27,222 nucleotides of DNA. Origin: an uncultured Collinsella sp. GTDB taxonomy: Bacteria > Actinomycetota > Coriobacteriia > Coriobacteriales > Coriobacteriaceae. The notes under the pieces were generated by a model. That model did no database searches. It saw only the letters and a list, made by a program, of their open reading frames with translations, and had not been told where the DNA came from. The position numbers were made by a program, and so were the translations under genes. The DNA lies in the NCBI GenBank assembly GCA_934621885.1, contig CAKTUH010000011.1, positions 1 through 27,222 on the forward strand. The letters are read 5' to 3'. Positions within the stretch are counted from its first letter, which is position 1. Each line of letters begins with the position of its first letter. Below, piece by piece: positions 23,295 to 27,222 of this stretch.

Positions 23295-23334
23295 ATTCTA
23301 GCAGCGCACGGGGTAAATTTACCAGCCCGTGCGC
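23295..23334 (-). promoter_or_regulatory. Hairpin/palindrome and possible internal promoter between tilS and hpt
   Basis: GCGCACGGG (23304-23312) and CCCGTGCGC (23326-23334) form a perfect 9-bp stem. The 12-bp palindrome GGTAAATTTACC lies at 23312-23323. On the minus strand TAGAAT (23300-23295) could be a -10 box with its -35 region inside the palindrome (spacing 17). The element could attenuate read-through from tilS or bind a regulator. Confidence 0.45.
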
Positions 23335-23385
23335 CATCAGCGCGGGAATAGCGTCAACGTCGCACAGAATAGCTGGCGCAGGGCG

Positions 23386-24927
23386 CTATTCCGCATCGAC
23401 CACGCGGAGCAGATACGCCACACGCGTTGCGGCCGTGCATTTAAAACGCTCGTCCGCGCGAACGCCTGCGACCCATACCACGGAACCTCCCGGAGCCGTT
23501 CTTACCACGGGGACGCTCGCACGCTCAGAAACAGGTATACGCGCCTCATTGAGCAGATCGGATACCTTCTTGCTTCGGCCGCTCATACCTAACGGGCACA
23601 TCACATCCCCCGGCGCGGGGCCGTCAACCCACAGACGCGCCGAACGTGCCTCGGCGGGAATCTCCCCGCGTGAGCCGGCGAGCATTCGCTCGCTATCACG
23701 GTCAGCGAACCCCAAGGCCGCCGCATCCACCAAGGCCGCCACTTCTCCGGCGGACGCAAGCTCGCGGGCGCGATGCACGATATCGCACCCCGGCTCCACG
23801 GCAATCGGTTCTGCCACCAGTACATGCCCCCCACCAAGCGGCAAACGACCGGGAATGGTAATCCAATCGGCAACCAGCCCCTCACGCGCCGCAGGTGCCT
23901 TAAGCGCCAGCATGCCAAACTCCACGCGCGCATCAATTCCCGCCGGCAGCGTTACCGAGCCCGAACCCGCGGCGACGCAGGCAAGCACACGCTCCACATG
24001 CCGCATCTCCGGGCGCGCATCGGGATCGATGCGCTTCATCGCCAATCGTACGATGCGCCGCGCGATCACCGCCTCTGCCGCGGCAAGACGCCGGGCATCA
24101 AGCACCAGCGCACCCGCCGCCTCCTTGCGCAAACAGCTTCGAAACGCCTGCGCCGACAGCTGGGACAGAAACGCGTCTTCGTCACCCAAGATCTCGCAGG
24201 CGGCGCCGATCGTCTTGCATATGTTCGCGTTGCGCTGAGCCACCACCGGCATCACGCGATGACGTACGTAATTGCGCAGGTACGAGACGTCCTCGTTGCT
24301 CTCGTCCTCTCGCCATGGCTGTCCATGTACCTGCAAATAACTCACGAGCTCATCATGAGTCAGGTCGAGCAAGGGACGCACCACGATATTCCTCCGGCGG
24401 GGGATGCTCGATAGTCCCGCGGGCCCCGACCCTTTAATGGCATTCATCAAAAACGTTTCCGCACGATCCGAAGAGGTATGTGCGGTGCAGATACGCGCCG
24501 CCGTTCGAGGCGCCCCCGTCTGGGCACAAAGGTCGCGAACATACCTCCGCGCCGCGGCATAGCGCACCTCGCGGGCAGCCGCCTCGATATTGCCCGACTC
24601 GTCGTCAAAATAGGCATGCTCGACACACAGCGGCAAGCCATATTGAGCGCACAGGTCGCGCACGAAGGCCTCATCGCCATCGGACGCCTCTCCGCGTAGA
24701 TGATGGTTCACGTGCAGCACATGCAAGCGTTCGCGCGCAATAGGAGCGACGCCACGCCCATCCAAGATATCCAGCTTTGATGTGCAAGCCATAAGGAGCA
24801 GCGCCGTCGAGTCCGCACCACCTGATACCATGAGCACCACAGGAGCAGCCACCTGCCGTCTTGTCTGAGCATCATCGCCCGTCCTGGGCGCCGCGTGGCG
24901 TCCATAATGCTGAGATACCGTTGGCAT
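23386..24927 (-). CDS. tilS: tRNA(Ile)-lysidine synthetase
   Basis: This essential enzyme attaches lysine to C34 of the CAU-anticodon isoleucine tRNA so that it reads AUA. The 513-residue protein has the PP-loop SGGADS at 35-40, the following HVNHHLRGEASDGDEAFVRDL, AHTSSDRAETFLMNAIKGSGPAGLSSI, and the substrate-binding IVVRPLLDLTHDEL with NEDVSYLRNYVRHRVMP. The C-terminal TilS domain ends in GRSKKVSDLLNEARIPVSERASVPVV. GAGGAGG lies just before the start. It is the first gene of the operon with hpt and ftsH and diverges from the MBL-fold gene at 24976 with 48 bp between. Confidence 0.95.
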   Translation of the reverse strand: MPTVSQHYGRHAAPRTGDDAQTRRQVAAPVVLMVSGGADSTALLLMACTSKLDILDGRGVAPIARERLHVLHVNHHLRGEASDGDEAFVRDLCAQYGLPLCVEHAYFDDESGNIEAAAREVRYAAARRYVRDLCAQTGAPRTAARICTAHTSSDRAETFLMNAIKGSGPAGLSSIPRRRNIVVRPLLDLTHDELVSYLQVHGQPWREDESNEDVSYLRNYVRHRVMPVVAQRNANICKTIGAACEILGDEDAFLSQLSAQAFRSCLRKEAAGALVLDARRLAAAEAVIARRIVRLAMKRIDPDARPEMRHVERVLACVAAGSGSVTLPAGIDARVEFGMLALKAPAAREGLVADWITIPGRLPLGGGHVLVAEPIAVEPGCDIVHRARELASAGEVAALVDAAALGFADRDSERMLAGSRGEIPAEARSARLWVDGPAPGDVMCPLGMSGRSKKVSDLLNEARIPVSERASVPVVRTAPGGSVVWVAGVRADERFKCTAATRVAYLLRVVDAE

Positions 24928-24975
24928 TCGCTTCCTCCTCTATTCGACCGCACCCATTGTATCCTTTGGAATCTT

Positions 24976-25785
24976 ATGTCTCGTCTGCACCTTCATATCC
25001 TCGGCAGCGGCTCAAAAGGCAACTGCGCGCTCATCGAAGGCCCCCAGGGGCTCATCATGGTCGACGACGGCCTTTCTCGTCGCGAGACATTGAAGCGCAT
25101 GGCAGAACTGGGGCTCTCGGCAGACAGCGTCTCGGCCCTTCTTGTTACTCATGAGCATAGCGATCACATCAAGGGTCTCGATGTCTGGTGCAAGCACTGG
25201 CGCGGCCCCCTCTTTGCCAGCAGGAATACGCTCGCATCCAAAGAAAGCCTTGCACATGTGCCCGTTGAAGAATTCGATCCTGGCGACGTGCTCGAGATAG
25301 CCGGGGTTCGTATTCAAACCTATTCGACATCACACGACGTCATCAACCCCGTTGGCTACCGATTCGATGCCCTCGATGATTCCATTGGCTTTGCCACCGA
25401 CACCGGAGAGCTATCAAGTCATGCCATCGACACGCTTAAAGACTGCCGAGTTCTTGCACTCGAGAGCAACCACGATGTGGCCATGTTGCGCCAGGGAGAT
25501 TACCCCCGCTTCCTCCAAGAGCGAATTCTATCTGCAAAAGGCCATCTCTCCAACGACCAAGCCGCCAACGCGGCGCGCGAACTCGTCACCGATCGCACCG
25601 AGCAGCTCATCGCCATGCATATCAGCCAAGACAACAATCGTCCGAGCCTGACGGTCAAAAGTTACGCCCGAGCGCTCGATGCAACACTTGACGATGAGAT
25701 CGGCAGCACTGCGGCCAGACATTCTGGCTCGCAGCAGCTCACCATACGCCCCGCAGGACAATATCGCCCCATGACCATTCAATAG
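24976..25785 (+). CDS. MBL-fold metallohydrolase, WalJ/YycJ family
   Basis: This 269-residue protein starts MSRLHLHILGSGSKGNCALIEGP, the typical opening of the WalJ/YycJ group. The metal-binding motif HEHSDH is at 59-64, followed by STSHD, GFATDTGE and ALESNHD. Family members are cytoplasmic 5'-to-3' DNA exonuclease-like enzymes linked to DNA repair or cell-wall signalling; the activity here is inferred. In Firmicutes walJ lies with walKR, which is not the case here. The start at 24976 gives a normal length; the longer frame from 24895 overlaps tilS and has no homology. The ribosome binding site is weak (TTTGGA). Confidence 0.88.
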   Translation: MSRLHLHILGSGSKGNCALIEGPQGLIMVDDGLSRRETLKRMAELGLSADSVSALLVTHEHSDHIKGLDVWCKHWRGPLFASRNTLASKESLAHVPVEEFDPGDVLEIAGVRIQTYSTSHDVINPVGYRFDALDDSIGFATDTGELSSHAIDTLKDCRVLALESNHDVAMLRQGDYPRFLQERILSAKGHLSNDQAANAARELVTDRTEQLIAMHISQDNNRPSLTVKSYARALDATLDDEIGSTAARHSGSQQLTIRPAGQYRPMTIQ

Positions 25786-25796
25786 CGCGTCGCAAG

Positions 25797-25832
25797 AAAA
25801 AGGGGCTGGGAATTTCTTCCCAGCCCCCAATT
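25797..25832. terminator. Bidirectional terminator between the MBL hydrolase and Hsp20 genes
   Basis: GGGGCTGGGA (25802-25811) pairs with TCCCAGCCCC (25818-25827) around a 6-nt loop. AAAAA to its left is a U-tract for the minus-strand hsp20 gene. The walJ-like gene ends 12 bp before. Confidence 0.85.
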
Positions 25833-25860
25833 TAAACGCTCGATTGAAGCAGCGTCGCCG

Positions 25861-26292
25861 TTAGTCGATGGAGATCTTCGTGACGTTCTTCTTCTCGACA
25901 ATCTTGGGAACCGTAACGGTCAGGATGCCATCAGCGTACTTAGCCGAAAGACCCTCGCTCGAAGCGTCCTTCAGATAGACGCCGCGCGTCGCACTGTACG
26001 AACTGAACTCCTTCTGCAGGAAGTTCTTACCCTCGTTCTCCTGGTCTTCCTCGACATTCACGCTAATGGACAGACGACCCTCGTTGAGCTCAACATCGAT
26101 ATCGTCCTTGGCAACACCGGTCAGATAAGCCTTGACCTCATAGCCGTCGCCCTTGTCCTCAACGTCAACGGGAAACGCCTTAGAGGCAATCGAGCTGTTC
26201 GCCAGATCACTCATATCATCAAACAAATCGAACAGCGAGCTCGCAGAGGGACGAACGCCAAAAACCGAACGATAAGGAACCATGCTTGCCAT
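25861..26292 (-). CDS. Hsp20/alpha-crystallin small heat-shock protein
   Basis: This 143-residue ATP-independent holdase binds unfolding proteins in the cytoplasm. The N-terminal segment (1-35) contains SLFDLFDDMSDL. The alpha-crystallin domain spans about 36-135, with FPVDVEDKGDGYEVKAYLTGVAKDDIDVEL, the family's ATRGVYLKDASSEGLSAKYADGILTVTVPK, and a conserved A-x-x-x-x-GILTVTVPK. The start at 26292 follows AAGGAG; the ATG at 26325 lies upstream of that site. The ending KKNVTKISID carries the usual I-x-I-like tail. A TATATATG palindrome upstream may regulate it; no CIRCE or HAIR operator was found. Confidence 0.94.
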   Translation of the reverse strand: MASMVPYRSVFGVRPSASSLFDLFDDMSDLANSSIASKAFPVDVEDKGDGYEVKAYLTGVAKDDIDVELNEGRLSISVNVEEDQENEGKNFLQKEFSSYSATRGVYLKDASSEGLSAKYADGILTVTVPKIVEKKNVTKISID

Positions 26293-26358
26293 GTTTACCA
26301 CTCCTTTATAGGACTGCCGAGTCATCTTCTAGGTGACTGGGACTTCTTTTGACGCTCT

Positions 26359-26387
26359 TATATATGCCCACCCGGTGCTCATATATA
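26359..26387. promoter_or_regulatory. TATATATG/CATATATA inverted repeat upstream of the hsp20 gene
   Basis: Perfect 8-bp arms (26359-26366 and 26380-26387) enclose a 13-nt GC-rich spacer. The element is about 67-95 bp upstream of the Hsp20 start, where promoter and operator are expected. The A/T-rich arms could include the -10 box. It differs from known heat-shock operators. Confidence 0.45.
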
Positions 26388-26569
26388 CATCGGCTATAAA
26401 GTTTTTTGAGTCCAGTAATATAAGCATATCTAAGTGTGTATGACTCAGGTTTTAGGTAGGTAAAGGTTATTTGAACCAGAGCTTAAATAACGAGTATGTC
26501 CACAGCTACAAATAACAAGGGGCTTACAATGAGCGCGTACACGTTGTTGGTAACGAACTAAAGGGCATC

Positions 26570-27037
26570 ATGGACGACCAAAACCAGAACAATATGTTTA
26601 TGCCGACGCGGGGGGAAGATACTTCCACGCAGCCGCCACGGTTCCGTCGCCCTCACATCTCGCAAGAGCCCATTAATGATCCAGAGCCCAAGTATGTGAC
26701 GAGAAATCGATATCAAACGCTCGAGGATGCCCAAACGGGACGTAAGCATATGGGCGTCGCATCGGGCGATCCCGTATATCTGAAAGATGCACCGTTATCA
26801 AAGAACAGTGCAATCAATGCCGAGCCAACGAACGCGCCCGCAGCTCGAGAGCAGAGAGGTCCTCGACCCAAGCAAACCTTGACGCATTCGGCCCGTTATC
26901 TCGAGACGCCAAAACAGGGAAAATCAATCTTTGTTTCATCAAGTAAACGACGTAAGCAGCATCGACTGACAATCCTGCTATTGATTATTGCGATCATAGC
27001 GGTTGTCCTTGTAATTCGATTCGTTGTCTTTAAGTAA
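26570..27037 (+). CDS. Small tail-anchored membrane protein of unknown function
   Basis: I do not recognise this 155-residue protein. Residues 1-130 are hydrophilic, rich in Asn, Gln, Pro, Arg and Thr, and probably disordered. A basic stretch SKRRKQHR (125-132) precedes a single hydrophobic segment LTILLLIIAIIAVVLVIRFVVF (133-154) at the extreme C-terminus. This predicts a C-tail-anchored protein with the N-terminal part in the cytoplasm. AAAGGG precedes the start, and TACAAT at 26525 may be the -10 box. Codons are more A/T-rich than in most neighbours. It lies between the hsp20 gene and a convergent rRNA operon end. Confidence 0.7.
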   Translation: MDDQNQNNMFMPTRGEDTSTQPPRFRRPHISQEPINDPEPKYVTRNRYQTLEDAQTGRKHMGVASGDPVYLKDAPLSKNSAINAEPTNAPAAREQRGPRPKQTLTHSARYLETPKQGKSIFVSSSKRRKQHRLTILLLIIAIIAVVLVIRFVVFK

Positions 27038-27106
27038 AGGCCCAATAGCTAAATAGCAAATAGAGCGACTGGAGTATTTGAGTCATTAAGCTCAATTAAC
27101 GCAAAA

Positions 27107-27134
27107 AAGGGGGAGGCCGCGAGGCCTCCCCCTT
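27107..27134 (-). terminator. Terminator downstream of the 5S rRNA gene
   Basis: A perfect 12-bp stem AAGGGGGAGGCC (27107-27118 with 27123-27134) has a GCGA tetraloop. On the minus strand it is followed by TTTTTTGC, a strong intrinsic terminator for the rRNA operon. It also faces the tail-anchored gene from the other side. Confidence 0.88.
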
Positions 27135-27167
27135 CTTCAAGTCACATGACGGCTCGGTGCCGTCCAC

Positions 27168-27222
27168 CGGTCAGCGGCGCCCTGGCCTCCCACGGGCTGG
27201 CCCCGCAGTACTCTCGGCGCGA
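27168..27222 (-). rRNA. rrf: 5S ribosomal RNA, 3' half (cut by window edge)
   Basis: On the minus strand the edge reads CGCGCCGAGAGTACTGCGGG, followed by GGCCAGCCCGTGGGAGGCCAGG, the conserved 3' half of 5S rRNA (GUACUG, UGGGAG, AGG). The end near 27168 is set by analogy with the usual 14 nt after AGG, and a strong terminator follows. The 5' half and the 16S and 23S genes would lie to the right, outside the window. Confidence 0.85.

Noticed and set aside
26293..26569. CIRCE or HAIR heat-shock operator
   Set aside because: Neither TTAGCACTC/GAGTGCTAA nor CTTGAGT/ACTCAAG with the proper spacer is found; only the TATATATG palindrome is.

Overview
The window looks like a chromosomal segment of a high-GC Gram-positive gut anaerobe of the Coriobacteriia, most likely Collinsella. 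This is inferred from C-ending codon use, the tilS-hpt-ftsH cluster, a second EF-G-like GTPase, a Tat-type solute-binding lipoprotein, and many GGGACAGG-containing extragenic palindromes. No database search was possible. Most genes are ordinary housekeeping or transport genes. The unusual content is between them.

Layout. Positions 1-1400 hold a divergent pair: a YeiH-type exporter (cut by the window edge) and a GntR/FCD regulator, with a perfect palindrome between them. Positions 1400-5010 hold glmS on the minus strand and, beyond its 3' end, a 1.65-kb lower-GC insert carrying a membrane protein and an XRE-type HTH protein. The insert is bounded by two copies of the glmS 3' end. The two tails encode the same peptide, but 8 of the last 10 sense codons differ synonymously, and they meet a 21-bp identical tract. 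This is what site-specific integration into the 3' end of glmS would leave. Positions 5100-5530 pack an operator-like element and at least five palindromic repeats in front of a LacI-type regulator.

Positions 6900-9500 hold two paralogous HAD phosphatases with shared upstream DNA, on either side of a LarE-like sulfur transferase. About 800 bp without a gene follow (9580-10380), built of several repeat families, and then a secreted DNA/RNA nuclease. Positions 11480-16330 hold an EF-G-like GTPase and a polar amino-acid ABC operon (binding protein, permease, ATPase), with a long hairpin between the binding protein and the permease. A perfect 39-bp inverted repeat (16417-16563) precedes an RlmD/RumA-type rRNA methyltransferase whose codon use changes part-way through. 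Next come a PHP phosphoesterase, a class I aminotransferase, the tilS-hpt-ftsH operon, a divergent WalJ-type MBL hydrolase, an Hsp20 chaperone, a small tail-anchored protein, and the 3' half of a 5S rRNA with its terminator at the right edge.

Most interesting observations: the glmS-end insert (candidate undescribed small integrative element with a membrane protein/XRE pair), the 39-bp inverted repeat, the dispersed palindrome families, and the concentration of differences between the two HAD paralogues in the cap domain.
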